Notes: generated by a model from the sequence alone, not told the origin. A DNA stretch of 64,000 bases from Streptomyces avicenniae (GCF_000719135.1 NZ_JOEK01000003.1:124001-188000); one strand, 5' to 3'. Shown: positions 1-8,375, counted from the stretch's first letter. Translations and numbers: made by a program.

Positions 1-390
1 CGCAACACGACACGCGCCCGGCGCCGTTACGAGGCCGCGCTCTCCCGCATGCCGCCGCGGAACGCGGAACCCGACTTCTCCGACGAGGTGGTCGGCCGGA
101 TGGCCGACGCCGAACGCGCGGCGGCGGCGCGGCGCGCGCTGGAGCGGATGCGTCCTGGCGACCGCGAGGTGTTCATGCTCTGCGTCTGGTCGGAACTGTC
201 GCACGTCGAGGCCGCGTCGGCCCTCGGCATCCGTGAAGGGACCGTGCGCACGCGCCTGTTCCGCGCACGGGCGCGGCTGCGCCGTCTCGCCGACGAGGAG
301 ATCGCCAGGGAACGTGCCGCGCGTGCCGGACAACTCCACAGCGACCGCCCGCACCGGGCGGTCCGGTCCAGTGAGGGGACGAGCCGATGA
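1..390 (+). CDS. ECF-type RNA polymerase sigma factor, 3' part only
   Basis: C-terminal part of a sigma-70 family ECF factor; the start lies before the window and the open frame runs from base 1. Visible is the sigma region 4 helix-turn-helix: a LERMRPGDREV helix, then SHVEAASALGIREGTVRTRL, then an Arg-rich RARARLRRL helix that would read the -35 element. Region 2 is outside the window. The stop overlaps the next start by 4 bases (ATGA), so it is translated together with the CU044_5270-type membrane protein, as is usual for a sigma factor and its partner. Target promoters cannot be inferred from this fragment. Confidence 0.9.
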   Translation, partial: RNTTRARRRYEAALSRMPPRNAEPDFSDEVVGRMADAERAAAARRALERMRPGDREVFMLCVWSELSHVEAASALGIREGTVRTRLFRARARLRRLADEEIARERAARAGQLHSDRPHRAVRSSEGTSR

Positions 391-1523
391 AGCGCCAGGA
401 CGCTCCGGATCATGACGAGTTGTCGCGGCTGCTCCCGGCGCCGGGCGTCCCGGTCCTTCCCGGTGACCGCCGACGTGTGGTGGAGGAGTTCGTGATGGGT
501 GAGATCACACGTGAGCAGGAGCGCGCGGACGGCCCCGCCGCCCTGGCGGCCCGCCCGTGGCGCCGCCGTGCGCCGTGGGTGGCGATACCGGTGGCGGCGG
601 CCCTGGTGGCGGGCGTCGTGACGTACGCGGTCACCGACGGGGACGACCCGGCGGCGCACACGGGGGTCGTCGCGTCGGGGACTCCGGCGCAGTTCCTCAG
701 TCATGTGCTGGACAGCGCCGAGGAGGTGCCCGTTCCGCGCGCCGACCAGTACATCTACGTGCGCCAGTTGAACACGTTCCGGGGCCCGACGATCGAGGAG
801 ATGACCGACCGGACCGACCAGTCCGGCCAGCTCGGCCAGTCGGGTCCCGCGGGCGTGGACACGCAGGACACGCCCCACGGCATCACGGTGGAGGTGGAGC
901 AGGCTCCGATGCTCCTCGCCGTCGAGCCGTACGAGAGCGAGCGGTGGATCTCCCCCGACGGCACGCGCGGCTGGACGATCGACCCCTTCGACGAGATGAA
1001 CACCGACGGTGAGGGCCGCTCGACCGACCAGGGGCCCTGGGAGCCGTATCTCGAAGCCACCACCTACGACTTCCTCGCCGGGCTTCCGACCGACGCCGAG
1101 GGCCTGTGGGACCGTGTGTACGGCGAGTTCGGCGAGCGGGACGGGCTGACCGGCGACGTCCTGGACCAGCGCGCCTTCCGCGGCTTCGGCGACCTCGCCT
1201 TCGGGGAACTGCTGCCGCCCGGTCTGGCGGCCGGGCTCTACGAGGCGATCGGCCAGGTGCCGGGCGTGCAGCTGCTTGAGGGGATCGAGGACGCCGCGGG
1301 GCGGGCGGCCGTCGGGGTGGCGCGCGTCGATCAGGAGACCGGCACGCGGCCCACGTACCTCTTCGACCCCGAGACGTACGACTACCTCGGCTTCCAGGAG
1401 GTCCAGGTCGAGACGCGGGACGGCGTCGAGGCGGGGACGCTGCTCCAGAACTTCACCGTGCTGGAGCGGGCCGTCGTGGACGAGGTCAGGCAGCGGCCCG
1501 GCGAGGGCGGCGGGGCCGCCTGA
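387..1523 (+). CDS. CU044_5270 family membrane protein, sigma-factor partner
   Basis: 378 residues. The N-terminus (HDELSRLLPAPG, residues 9-20) and overall layout match the CU044_5270 family: about 70 cytoplasmic residues, one membrane helix at about 70-90 (WVAIPVAAALVAGVVTYAV) and a large acidic outer domain. No HxxxCxxC zinc anti-sigma motif is visible. The 4-base overlap with the ECF gene supports a role as a membrane-bound regulator or sensor for that sigma factor; this is inference from position, because the family function is poorly defined. The start ATG is fixed by the ATGA overlap. Confidence 0.75.
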   Translation: MKRQDAPDHDELSRLLPAPGVPVLPGDRRRVVEEFVMGEITREQERADGPAALAARPWRRRAPWVAIPVAAALVAGVVTYAVTDGDDPAAHTGVVASGTPAQFLSHVLDSAEEVPVPRADQYIYVRQLNTFRGPTIEEMTDRTDQSGQLGQSGPAGVDTQDTPHGITVEVEQAPMLLAVEPYESERWISPDGTRGWTIDPFDEMNTDGEGRSTDQGPWEPYLEATTYDFLAGLPTDAEGLWDRVYGEFGERDGLTGDVLDQRAFRGFGDLAFGELLPPGLAAGLYEAIGQVPGVQLLEGIEDAAGRAAVGVARVDQETGTRPTYLFDPETYDYLGFQEVQVETRDGVEAGTLLQNFTVLERAVVDEVRQRPGEGGGAA

Positions 1524-1569
1524 GCGTCCCGGACGCGGCCCGGGTCCTCGCAGGCCGGGACGCGTCCGG
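1524..1569 (+). terminator. Putative terminator after the sigma/CU044_5270 operon
   Basis: The GCGTCCCGG arm (1524-1532) pairs with CCGGGACGC (1555-1563). A competing pairing, CCGGACGCG (1529-1537) with CGCGTCCGG (1561-1569), is also possible. It begins directly after the TGA at 1523 and has no U-tract, as is common in Streptomyces. Confidence 0.5.
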
Positions 1570-1620
1570 GCGGAGGGGGAGGGGGAGAACGGCCCGGGGG
1601 CCGGTGGCGCGGCGCGGGTC

Positions 1621-2349
1621 TCAGCCGCGCGCCAGCTCCCGGGCCGCTTCCGTGAGGTCCTTGGCGGTGTCGATGGCCCGCCAGTACGCGCCCTGCGGGA
1701 TGGGGAAGCCGGCCAGGCGGTGTTCGCGGGCGAGGCGGGGGAACGTGGTGCGCTCGTGGTCGCCGCGGTCGGGCAGCAGCTTGGTGAACTCGGCGGCGAA
1801 GACGTACACGCCCGCGTTGATCGGGTAGGGCGACGGCGGGGCCTCGATGAAGTCCCGCACGTGGCCGAAGTCGTCGGTGTCCACGGCGCCCCACGGCATG
1901 CGCGGGCGGGCGAGCGCGAGGGTGGCGAGGGCGTCGCGTTCGTCGTGGAAGCCGGCCATCTCGCGCAGCGAGAAGCGCGTCCAGATGTCGCCGTTGGTCG
2001 CGTACCACGGCTCGTCCTGCCGTGGCAGCGCGGCGGCGGCGTACTTGAGGCCGCCGCCCCGCCCGAGCGGTTCAGGCTCTATGACCGTGCCGACGCGCAG
2101 CGGGAGGTCCGCGGTGGCCAGCCACTCCTGGAGGACCTCGGCGAGGTGCCCGCAGGAGATCACCGCGTCCGTGACCCCCTCCTGGGCGAGCCAGGTCAGT
2201 TGGTGCCCGATGATCGGGACGCCGGTGCCGGGGATCTCCACCATCGGCTTGGGCCGGTCGTCCGTGTACGGGCGCAGACGCGACCCCTGACCGCCGGCCA
2301 GGATCACGGCCTGTGTGGGCTGCGGGGCGTCGAGCGGGCTCTGGGGCAT
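1621..2349 (-). CDS. NDP-sugar nucleotidyltransferase
   Basis: 242 residues with the sugar-1-phosphate nucleotidyltransferase fold. The glycine-rich nucleotide-binding signature ILAGGQGSRLRPYTDDRPKP lies at about residues 15-35, the Mg-binding NGD at about 120, and the middle loop PLGRGGG just before it. It would join a nucleotide to a sugar 1-phosphate for glycan or glycolipid synthesis; the sugar cannot be told. It is shorter than RmlA or GalU (about 290) and lacks a C-terminal hexapeptide domain. It is followed on the same strand by a small membrane protein with no obvious link. Confidence 0.82.
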   Translation of the reverse strand: MPQSPLDAPQPTQAVILAGGQGSRLRPYTDDRPKPMVEIPGTGVPIIGHQLTWLAQEGVTDAVISCGHLAEVLQEWLATADLPLRVGTVIEPEPLGRGGGLKYAAAALPRQDEPWYATNGDIWTRFSLREMAGFHDERDALATLALARPRMPWGAVDTDDFGHVRDFIEAPPSPYPINAGVYVFAAEFTKLLPDRGDHERTTFPRLAREHRLAGFPIPQGAYWRAIDTAKDLTEAARELARG

Positions 2350-2366
2350 ACCCGCAGCCTACGGGG

Positions 2367-2774
2367 TCAGTTCGTGGCGGCCACACCTGCCGCGTAGGAG
2401 GTGTCGCAGACCGGACGGGCGTGCTCCTGGGCGCGGCGGGTGCTGCCGTACTTCTCGACGGCGGCCTCGCCGAGCGCCTGGGCGATCTCGCCGCAGTGCG
2501 GGGCCAGCTCCGGGTCACGGTCCACCGCCTGCTGGAGCGCGGTGAGGGCGGCGGTGGGGTCGTCCTGGCGGAGCGTGACGAGCAGCCGCTCCTGGAGGGC
2601 CGCCTCGGGGGTCAGCTCCCGCGCCTGCTCCTCGCTTGAGGCGGTCAGCATCTGGTCGCCTGCCGGGCCGCCGACCCACGGGACGCGCGAGACCGCCAGC
2701 GTCCCGGAGAGGACGAGGACAACGGGCAGGGCGATGGCGAGAGTTCGGCCGATGTGGCGGAGTGCCTGGTTCAC
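2367..2774 (-). CDS. Small membrane-anchored protein of unknown function
   Basis: 135 residues, not recognised. One N-terminal membrane segment or uncleaved signal (about residues 9-27, IGRTLAIALPVVLVLSGTLAV) precedes an outside domain rich in Ala, Glu and Gln with helical heptad-like repeats (EAALQERLLVTLRQ and onward) and two Cys (PHCGE, PVCDT) that could form a disulfide. The GTG start was chosen because GAGGAG lies 9 bases upstream; longer in-frame starts up to 2912 have no better site. A TPR-like helical fold is possible. Confidence 0.6.
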   Translation of the reverse strand: MNQALRHIGRTLAIALPVVLVLSGTLAVSRVPWVGGPAGDQMLTASSEEQARELTPEAALQERLLVTLRQDDPTAALTALQQAVDRDPELAPHCGEIAQALGEAAVEKYGSTRRAQEHARPVCDTSYAAGVAATN

Positions 2775-2915
2775 TGGGTGGTACTCCTCGCGAAGCGGTG
2801 TCGGTAACGATGACTGGCCCGACGATGGTAGCGAGGCGAAGTGTTTCGGTGACATTCCGTCACTCTGACGAGTGACCAAGTCCGGGGGAATGAGCCCGTC
2901 GTGTTGACGCACGAA

Positions 2916-2953
2916 GGGCCGCCCTTCCGTCAGATGTACGGAGAGGGCGGCCC
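2916..2953 (-). terminator. Intrinsic-type terminator downstream of msiK
   Basis: Perfect 10-bp stem GGGCCGCCCT (2916-2925) with AGGGCGGCCC (2944-2953). An inner pairing TCCGT/ACGGA (2926-2930 with 2938-2942) extends it to about 15 bp with one bulge and the loop CAGATGT. It lies 18 bases after the msiK stop. Confidence 0.8.
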
Positions 2954-2970
2954 GTGGGCTCGTGGCCGGG

Positions 2971-4101
2971 TCAGCTCAGGCGCTCGCCCGTGCTGGTGGA
3001 GAACACGTGGGTCTCGCCGGGCCGGGGCACGACGTTCACGGTCGCGCCGCGCTCGGGGACGTCACGGCTGTCCACGCGGATGACCAGGTCCTTGTCCTCG
3101 CCGCCGATCCTGGCGGTGCCGAAGATGTACCCGTCGGCGCCGGTCTCCTCCACCACGTTGACGGTGACGGCCAGGCCGTGCTCCTGCTTCTCGTCCGCCT
3201 TCTCCAGCGACGCGCTCTCGCCGTTGCCGGTGACGACCGCGAAGTGCTCGGGGCGGCAGCCGACGACGACGTGCGTGTCGCCCTTGGCCTGGGCCTCGGA
3301 GAGCGCGCTGCGCTCGACGGGCACCACGCTGTTGCCGAACTTCACGCCGCCGTCGGTGATCGGCACCTCGATGAGGTTCATCGCCGGGGAGCCGATGAAG
3401 CCCGCGACGAAGAGGTTGGCCGGGCGGTCGTACATGCGGCGCGGGGAGTCGATCTGCTGGAGGATGCCGTCCTTGAGGACCGCGACGCGGTCGCCCATGG
3501 TCATGGCCTCGACCTGGTCGTGCGTGACGTAGACCGTCGTGACGCCCAGGCGGCGCTGGAGCCCGGCGATCTGCGTACGGGTCTGGACGCGGAGCTTGGC
3601 GTCGAGGTTCGACAGCGGCTCGTCCATGAGGAACACCTGCGGCTCACGCACGATGGCGCGGCCCATCGCGACACGCTGCCGCTGACCACCGGAGAGCGCC
3701 TTCGGCTTGCGGTCGAGGTACTCGGTGAGGTCGAGGATCTTGGCGGCCTCTTCGACCTTGGTGCGGATGTCCGTCTTGTTGACGCCCGCGATCTTGAGCG
3801 CGAAGCCCATGTTCTGCGCGACGGTCATGTGCGGGTAGAGCGCGTAGTTCTGGAACACCATGGCGATGTCCCGGTCCTTCGGCGGCAGGTGCGTGACGTC
3901 GCGGTCGCCGATGTGGATGGAGCCGCCGTTCACGTCCTCCAGGCCCGCGAGCATGCGCAGGGAGGTGGACTTGCCACAGCCGGAGGGGCCGACCAGCACC
4001 AGGAACTCGCCGTCGGCGATCTGGATGTCGAGCTGGTCCACGGCGGGCTTGTCACCGCCGGGGTAGACGCGGGTGGCCTTGTCGTAACTGACCGTCGCCA
4101 T
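2971..4101 (-). CDS. msiK: Multiple-sugar ABC importer ATPase MsiK
   Basis: 376 residues, UgpC/MalK/MsiK type. Walker [10 protein letters not shown] at 39-46, Q-loop VFQNYALYP at 82-90, signature LSGGQRQ at 136-142, Walker B FLMDEP at 157-162, H-loop VTHDQ at about 192-196, and a C-terminal OB-type regulatory domain (about 240-376). In Streptomyces MsiK energises many sugar importers (cellobiose, xylobiose, chitobiose, maltose and others) and is encoded alone, without permeases, exactly as here. It ends in a terminator. Upstream a promoter (CTGACA-18-TAGGTT) and an 18-bp palindrome just downstream of the predicted transcription start are seen. The start has AAGGAG about 8 bases upstream. Confidence 0.93.
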   Translation of the reverse strand: MATVSYDKATRVYPGGDKPAVDQLDIQIADGEFLVLVGPSGCGKSTSLRMLAGLEDVNGGSIHIGDRDVTHLPPKDRDIAMVFQNYALYPHMTVAQNMGFALKIAGVNKTDIRTKVEEAAKILDLTEYLDRKPKALSGGQRQRVAMGRAIVREPQVFLMDEPLSNLDAKLRVQTRTQIAGLQRRLGVTTVYVTHDQVEAMTMGDRVAVLKDGILQQIDSPRRMYDRPANLFVAGFIGSPAMNLIEVPITDGGVKFGNSVVPVERSALSEAQAKGDTHVVVGCRPEHFAVVTGNGESASLEKADEKQEHGLAVTVNVVEETGADGYIFGTARIGGEDKDLVIRVDSRDVPERGATVNVVPRPGETHVFSTSTGERLS

Positions 4102-4159
4102 TGTGCAGTCTCCTTCTACCGGCAGGAACGTGCCGGACGATCCGAGTAGGAAGGTGTTA

Positions 4160-4177
4160 CGCCCATATGTATGGGCG
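4160..4177. promoter_or_regulatory. 18-bp palindrome in the msiK leader, candidate operator
   Basis: CGCCCATA (4160-4167), TG, TATGGGCG (4170-4177): 8 perfect base pairs around a 2-base centre. It sits about 9-26 bases downstream of the predicted -10 of the msiK promoter, a place where a repressor could act as a roadblock. It does not match the DasR or CebR consensus. Confidence 0.5.
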
Positions 4178-4185
4178 GCATCCGC

Positions 4186-4215
4186 AACCTAACGCGAAAC
4201 AACGGGGTCTGTCAG
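4186..4215 (-). promoter_or_regulatory. Predicted sigma-70 type promoter of msiK
   Basis: On the minus strand, CTGACA (4215-4210), 18-base spacer, TAGGTT (4191-4186). The -35 lies inside a short inverted repeat GTCAG-tac-CTGAC (4211-4223). It is the best -35/-10 pair in the 253-base gap between msiK and the tRNA gene. Confidence 0.5.
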
Positions 4216-4354
4216 TACCTGACGGTAAAAGAAAAGCGTGTTAACGGAAGAATGCCGCGTACCGGTCACGCAGGGTGATACAGGGGCCTCGGGCTGCGGA
4301 TATTCCCCGGCGGTCGGTGGTCGTGCCGTGTACCCTGGAGCGGCTTCACGCCCC

Positions 4355-4428
4355 GCCGCCTTAGCTCAGCCGGCCAGAGCAGCTGTCTTGTAAACAGCAG
4401 GTCGTCGGTTCGAATCCGACAGGCGGCT
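4355..4428 (+). tRNA. tRNA-Thr, anticodon TGT
   Basis: A 74-base cloverleaf. Acceptor GCCGCCT (4355-4361) pairs with AGGCGGC (4421-4427), discriminator T. The D arm contains TAGCTCAGCCGGCCAGAGCA, the anticodon stem is GCTGT/ACAGC with loop CTTGTAA (anticodon TGT at 4389-4391), and the T loop is GGTTCGAATCC. CCA is not encoded. A TACCCT (4331-4336) could be its -10. It reads ACA and, by wobble, ACG codons. Confidence 0.97.
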
Positions 4429-4621
4429 CACCAGGAACCCCGCTCACCCCCGGGTGGGCGGGGTTTCCGTGCGTCACGGTCCGGCACGGTCGGCCGCCCT
4501 CCCGCAGCCGCCGTACGGCGTGGGCCGGGGTGCGACGATGGAGGGGACGGTGGCGTGTGGTCCGTGCGGCGTGGTCGTGCGGGCTCCTCGGTGCCTCAGG
4601 GGGAAGTGGGGGTGGGAGCGG

Positions 4622-5056
4622 ATGCTGGGCTTGCTTCTGGAGGGGCTGATCGGGGCCCTGCTCGGGTGGGGCGGCGACGGCGGCGGATCGGGGAGGCGGT
4701 CGTGTGAACGCCGTTTCGCGGCAGGGGAGGAAGTGCATTTCGGAGGCCGCGTCCTCGGCATGACGCAGGACGCGGCGTCGGCGGCCCGGTGCCTGTTCCT
4801 CGTGGACGGCGAGCTGTGGGCGGCGCGCGGGCGGGCGGCGCGTCACCCGCGGTGGGCCGTTCCCCTCGGGGGGCTCGAACTGGTCGGGGTGCGGCGGCTG
4901 CGCGGGTCGGGGCCCGAGAAGCGGATTCCGCGGACCTGCCTGGCCGTGCAGTGCCGTGACGGCGATCGGGAGGTGGTGATCGTCTGCGCGCCGTCATGCG
5001 TCGGCTACGTCACGCATCTGCTCGCCCGCCCGGCGGTCGGCAGGGCAATAGGCTGA
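4622..5056 (+). CDS. Hypothetical protein with N-terminal membrane segment
   Basis: 144 residues, not recognised. A short hydrophobic glycine-rich N-terminus (MLGLLLEGLIGALLGWGGDG) is followed by a compact domain of about 100 residues with alternating hydrophobic strands (GRVLGM, RCLFLVDGELW, CLAVQCR, REVVIVCAP), like a small beta-barrel or PH-type fold as in DUF2550-like proteins; that likeness is only by eye. The ATG at 4622 was chosen for GGGAG about 6 bases upstream and because the longer frame from 4454 has atypical codons. It is followed after 6 bases by the DinB-like gene. Confidence 0.55.
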   Translation: MLGLLLEGLIGALLGWGGDGGGSGRRSCERRFAAGEEVHFGGRVLGMTQDAASAARCLFLVDGELWAARGRAARHPRWAVPLGGLELVGVRRLRGSGPEKRIPRTCLAVQCRDGDREVVIVCAPSCVGYVTHLLARPAVGRAIG

Positions 5057-5062
5057 GCCGTC

Positions 5063-5590
5063 ATGGAACTTTGGGGAGCAAGCCTGTACGGCGATCCGTG
5101 CCGTGACTGCGGGTTCGACTGGTCGCTGACGCCACGTGAGGCCGTCGTGCTGGTGGGGGCGCTGCCCGCCAGGTACGCCGGTCTCGTCGAGGGACTGCGG
5201 GGCGACGAGCGGCTCCCCGGGCTCGCGTGGAACGTCACGGCCTACGTCAGCCACGTCACGGACAACCTGCGGAACTGGGCCGAACGGCTCGCCGGTGCGC
5301 GGCTGTCCGACGCGCACCGCGTCCCCGGATACGACCAGGACCTCCTGGCGAACGCCCGCCACTACGCCGAGATCCCCCTCGCGGGCGCGCTGTGGTCGCT
5401 GCGGTGGGCCGCCGCTGCCTGGGCCGAGTCGGTGTCGGCCGCGCTCGACGCGGGCGTGGTGCTCGACCACGCCACCCGGGGCAGCCAGTCCACCGAGGAC
5501 GTCGCCCGCAACAACGCGCACGACGCCGTCCACCACGCCTGGGACATCGCACGGATCGTCGCGCACAGGCGAGGGTCGTCCACGCGCTGA
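5063..5590 (+). CDS. DinB-like four-helix protein
   Basis: 175 residues. Helical, with His residues placed as in the DinB/mycothiol-dependent metalloenzyme superfamily: TAYVSHVTDN at about 58-67 and NNAHDAVHHAWDI at about 152-164. These would form a His metal site. The N-terminus adds a CRDCGFDW motif that could bind a metal or thiol. The substrate is unknown; members include thiol-dependent detoxification enzymes. A TAGGCT at 5049-5054 lies 8 bases before the ATG, suggesting its own near-leaderless promoter. Confidence 0.65.
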   Translation: MELWGASLYGDPCRDCGFDWSLTPREAVVLVGALPARYAGLVEGLRGDERLPGLAWNVTAYVSHVTDNLRNWAERLAGARLSDAHRVPGYDQDLLANARHYAEIPLAGALWSLRWAAAAWAESVSAALDAGVVLDHATRGSQSTEDVARNNAHDAVHHAWDIARIVAHRRGSSTR

Positions 5591-5633
5591 GCCCCGGTGC
5601 CGCGCACGGCGCGCGGTCGTACACACTGTCCCG

Positions 5634-6014
5634 GTGGACGGGCGCGAGTGGTACTACGACAACGACGACGAACTGCCCCCGGGCACAGGGGACGAGGCGC
5701 CGTCCGGGCCGGTCGCGGAGCAGTGGATGTCCGTTGACCGCGTCTACTGCCTCGACTGGCGGCGGTTCCTGGACGTCCACTGGGACGGCCTGGACCGCAT
5801 CTACCGGACGCTGCCCGGCTGGCGGTCCGACGCGCCGGACGTCGCGCGGTGGTTCACCGGCGAGGGCAGCGGCGGCCCGTACCTGTGGGCGTCGGTGGAG
5901 CCCCCGGGGCTCCAGGTCGCTGGCGGGCTGGCGACGGTGACGTGGTGGGACTGGGACCTGCGGTTCCGGCGCGCGGTGGACGCGGCCGGGCTGCCGCGCT
6001 CCGCGCCGGAGTGA
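5634..6014 (+). CDS. Hypothetical acidic protein rich in Trp and Tyr
   Basis: 126 residues, not recognised. Many aromatic residues (REWYYDNDDE near the start, WTGDG-like loops, TWWDWDLRFRR near 105-115) and acidic runs. No signal or membrane helix; probably a small soluble globular protein. The GTG at 5634 is the first plausible start after the DinB-like gene, but no ribosome-binding site is evident, so the start is uncertain. Codon use is like its neighbours, which supports it being real. Confidence 0.5.
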   Translation: MDGREWYYDNDDELPPGTGDEAPSGPVAEQWMSVDRVYCLDWRRFLDVHWDGLDRIYRTLPGWRSDAPDVARWFTGEGSGGPYLWASVEPPGLQVAGGLATVTWWDWDLRFRRAVDAAGLPRSAPE

Positions 6015-6045
6015 GCCGGGCGCGGGCGCGGACCCGCCGCGGGCG

Positions 6046-7611
6046 TCAGTCCTCGGCCTTCCCCGCCCGCCCGCGCCGCGGCAGGACGAGGAGGACGACG
6101 ACGGTGCCCGCGGCCATGATGACGCCGTTGACCAGGCTCGTCTGCGCGACGGCGTGGGCGAACGCGTCGTGTGCCGCCGCGACGAGCTGCCCCGCCGCCT
6201 CGGCGCCCGCGCCCGGTTCCGCGGCGATGCGTTCGGCGACGCCGAGCGCGCCGCCGACGGAGTCCCGCGCCGTGTCCAGGGCCTCGGGCGGGAGCCGGTC
6301 GCCGACCGTGCCGGTGAGTTCGTCGCGGTAGCTCGTGGCCAGCAGCGAGCCGAGGACGGCGATGCCGAGGGAGCCGCCGAGTTCGAGCGCGGTGTCGTTC
6401 AGGCCGCCGCCGACGCCGAGTTCGTTCTCGGGGAACAGGCCCATGATCGTGTCGGTGCACGGCGAGACGCTGAGGCCGATGGCGAAGCCGAGCAGCAGGA
6501 ACGGCGTCAGGAAGTCGGCGTAGCCCGAGCCGGTGTCGATGCGGGTGAGCAGCAGGACACCGACCGTTCCGATGGCCATGCCGACGCCGACCATGACCTT
6601 CACGCCGAGGCGCGGCGTCAGCAGGCCGGTGAGGGCCGCCCCGGCGAAGACGGCCCCGGCGAGCGGCAGCAGCCGGACTCCGGTGTCCAGGGGCCCGTAC
6701 CCGAGGACGAACTGGAGGTGCTGGGTCGCGTAGTAGATCGCGCCGAAGGTGCCGAGGAAGAACAGCAGGACGGCCAGCATCGAGCCGCTGAAGCGCCGGT
6801 CGCGGAACAGCCGCATGGACACCAGCGGGCGCGGGTGCCGCAGCTCCCACAGGACGAACGCGACGAGTGCGGCGCCCGCGACGACGGCGGCGCTGACGGG
6901 CCCCGCGCCCCAGCCGAAGTGTGGGCCCTCGATGATCGCGTAGACGAGCGCGCCGACGGCGACGACGGACAGCAGGCCGCCGACGAGGTCGAGGCGGCCG
7001 GGGGTGGCGGCCCGTGACGGCGGGACGACTGTCAACGCGGCGACGAACGCGACGGCCGCGACCGGCACGTTGATCAGGAACGTCGAGCCCCAGCCGTGGT
7101 CCTCCAGCAGCCAGCCCGCGACCAGCGGGCCGACCGCGATGGCGAGGCCGGACGTGGCGGTCCACGCGGTGATGGCGCGGGCCCGTTCTGCGCGCGGGAA
7201 GGTCGCGACGAGCAGCGAGAGCGTCGCGGGCATGATCGTGGCGGCGCCGACGCCCATGATCACGCGGGCGGCGATGACGACGCCGGTGCTGTCGGCCAGG
7301 CTGCCGAGCACGGCGCCCGCCGCGAAGACGACGAGTCCGGCGAGCAGGCCGCCCCGGCGGCTGTACCGGTCGCCCACGGCGCCGAGGACGAGCATCAGCG
7401 CGGCGTACGGGACGGTGTAGCCGTCGATGACCCACTGGAGCTGGCTGCTGTCGAGGCCGAGGTCACGTGTCATGTCCGGGGCGGCGACGATCAGCGACGT
7501 GTTCGCCATCACCACGATCAGCAGGCTGAGGCAGAGGACGAGCAGCGCCCATCGGCGCCGTGGGTAGGGGCCGGTCATCCGGTCCACGGGGGTGGAGACG
7601 ACGAGGGGCAT
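6046..7611 (-). CDS. MFS drug-efflux transporter, 14-TM (DHA2) type
   Basis: 521 residues. DHA2 features: about 14 hydrophobic segments, motif A-like GAVGDRYSRRGG at about 82-93, first helix RWALLVLCLSLLIVVMANTS, and helix 5 motif C-like AVGPLVAGWLLE. It would export drugs with proton exchange. The ATG at 7611 was chosen for AAGGA 8 bases upstream; the longer frame to 7677 runs through the operator. It is divergent from a TetR regulator, with two palindromes between, which is the standard arrangement of a substrate-induced efflux pump. Confidence 0.88.
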   Translation of the reverse strand: MPLVVSTPVDRMTGPYPRRRWALLVLCLSLLIVVMANTSLIVAAPDMTRDLGLDSSQLQWVIDGYTVPYAALMLVLGAVGDRYSRRGGLLAGLVVFAAGAVLGSLADSTGVVIAARVIMGVGAATIMPATLSLLVATFPRAERARAITAWTATSGLAIAVGPLVAGWLLEDHGWGSTFLINVPVAAVAFVAALTVVPPSRAATPGRLDLVGGLLSVVAVGALVYAIIEGPHFGWGAGPVSAAVVAGAALVAFVLWELRHPRPLVSMRLFRDRRFSGSMLAVLLFFLGTFGAIYYATQHLQFVLGYGPLDTGVRLLPLAGAVFAGAALTGLLTPRLGVKVMVGVGMAIGTVGVLLLTRIDTGSGYADFLTPFLLLGFAIGLSVSPCTDTIMGLFPENELGVGGGLNDTALELGGSLGIAVLGSLLATSYRDELTGTVGDRLPPEALDTARDSVGGALGVAERIAAEPGAGAEAAGQLVAAAHDAFAHAVAQTSLVNGVIMAAGTVVVLLVLPRRGRAGKAED

Positions 7612-7642
7612 GGTCCGGGTCCTTGAGGGGTCGGGGGCGTGG

Positions 7643-7688
7643 TTGCACATCGATGTGCAGGTTAGATACTCGCACACCCGTGTGCAAG
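7643..7688. promoter_or_regulatory. Twin TetR operators over divergent promoters
   Basis: Site 1 is a perfect 16-bp palindrome TGCACATCGATGTGCA (7644-7659). Site 2 (7671-7686) is GCACAC-CC-GTGTGC with flanks; both fit TTGCACA-N4-TGTGCAA. Centres are 27 bp apart. Minus-strand TTGCAC (7687-7682), 17 bases, TAACCT would drive the MFS gene; plus-strand TTGCAC (7643-7648), 16 bases, GATACT would drive tetR. Each operator covers one -35 box, so the regulator should repress both genes. Confidence 0.75.
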
Positions 7689-7748
7689 TATGGGGCGAGG
7701 GCCCTGCTCGCTTTCCGTCCGCCGCCGTCCCGTGAGAGAACCGACGCC

Positions 7749-8375
7749 ATGACGCCCTCGCCCTCTCCCTCCGCCCCGCAGCGCAGCCACGCCCGGTCGA
7801 ACCGCGCCCGCATCCTGGAGGTGGCGCGCCGCGAGCTGGGCGCGCGGCCGGACGCGACGCTGGACGAGATCGCGCAGGCCGCCGACGTCGCGCGCCGTAC
7901 GCTCTACGGCCACTTCCCCGGCCGTGACGCCCTGCTCGACGCGCTGGCCGACGACGCCGCGGCGTCGCTCGTCGATGCGGTCGCCGCGTCCCACCGCGAG
8001 GGGGACGACCCGGAGGAGGCGCTCGTCCGCTTCGCGCTCCAGATGTGGCGGGTCGGCGACCGCTACCGCATGCTGCTCTCGCTCGGGCGCAGGCACCTGG
8101 GGGAGCGGCGGTTCGGCGACCTCCTCGCGCCCGCCTACGACTGCGGCCGTGCCCTGCTGGAGCGCGGCCAGGAGGCGGGCCGCTTCGCCCGGCACCTGCC
8201 GCCGCCGGTGATGGCCGTCGTGCTGCGGGACATCCTGTTCGCGCTCTGGGAGAGCATCGACCGGGGGGAGCTGGACGACGACGAGACGCTGGCCGCCGTC
8301 ACCTACCTGGTCACCGTCGGCGTGCCGCCCGGCCGGGCCGGGGACGTCGTCCGCTCGGTCCGCGACCGGGGGTGA
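7749..8375 (+). CDS. TetR family repressor of the adjacent efflux gene
   Basis: 208 residues. N-terminal TetR helix-turn-helix at about 17-62: RARILEVARRELGARPDATL, DEIAQAADVARRTLYGHFPGRDALL. The C-terminal half is helical and variable, the ligand and dimer domain. Target operators are predicted between it and the MFS gene. The ATG at 7749 follows a weak GAGAGAA; an upstream in-frame extension would cross the operators. The ligand is unknown, probably a drug or metabolite exported by the pump. Confidence 0.85.
   Translation: MTPSPSPSAPQRSHARSNRARILEVARRELGARPDATLDEIAQAADVARRTLYGHFPGRDALLDALADDAAASLVDAVAASHREGDDPEEALVRFALQMWRVGDRYRMLLSLGRRHLGERRFGDLLAPAYDCGRALLERGQEAGRFARHLPPPVMAVVLRDILFALWESIDRGELDDDETLAAVTYLVTVGVPPGRAGDVVRSVRDRG

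Noticed and set aside
4361..4846. Minus-strand open frame ending with a PVGFEPTTCCLQ-type peptide
   Set aside because: This is the well-known false translation of a tRNA gene read from the wrong strand, here the tRNA-Thr.
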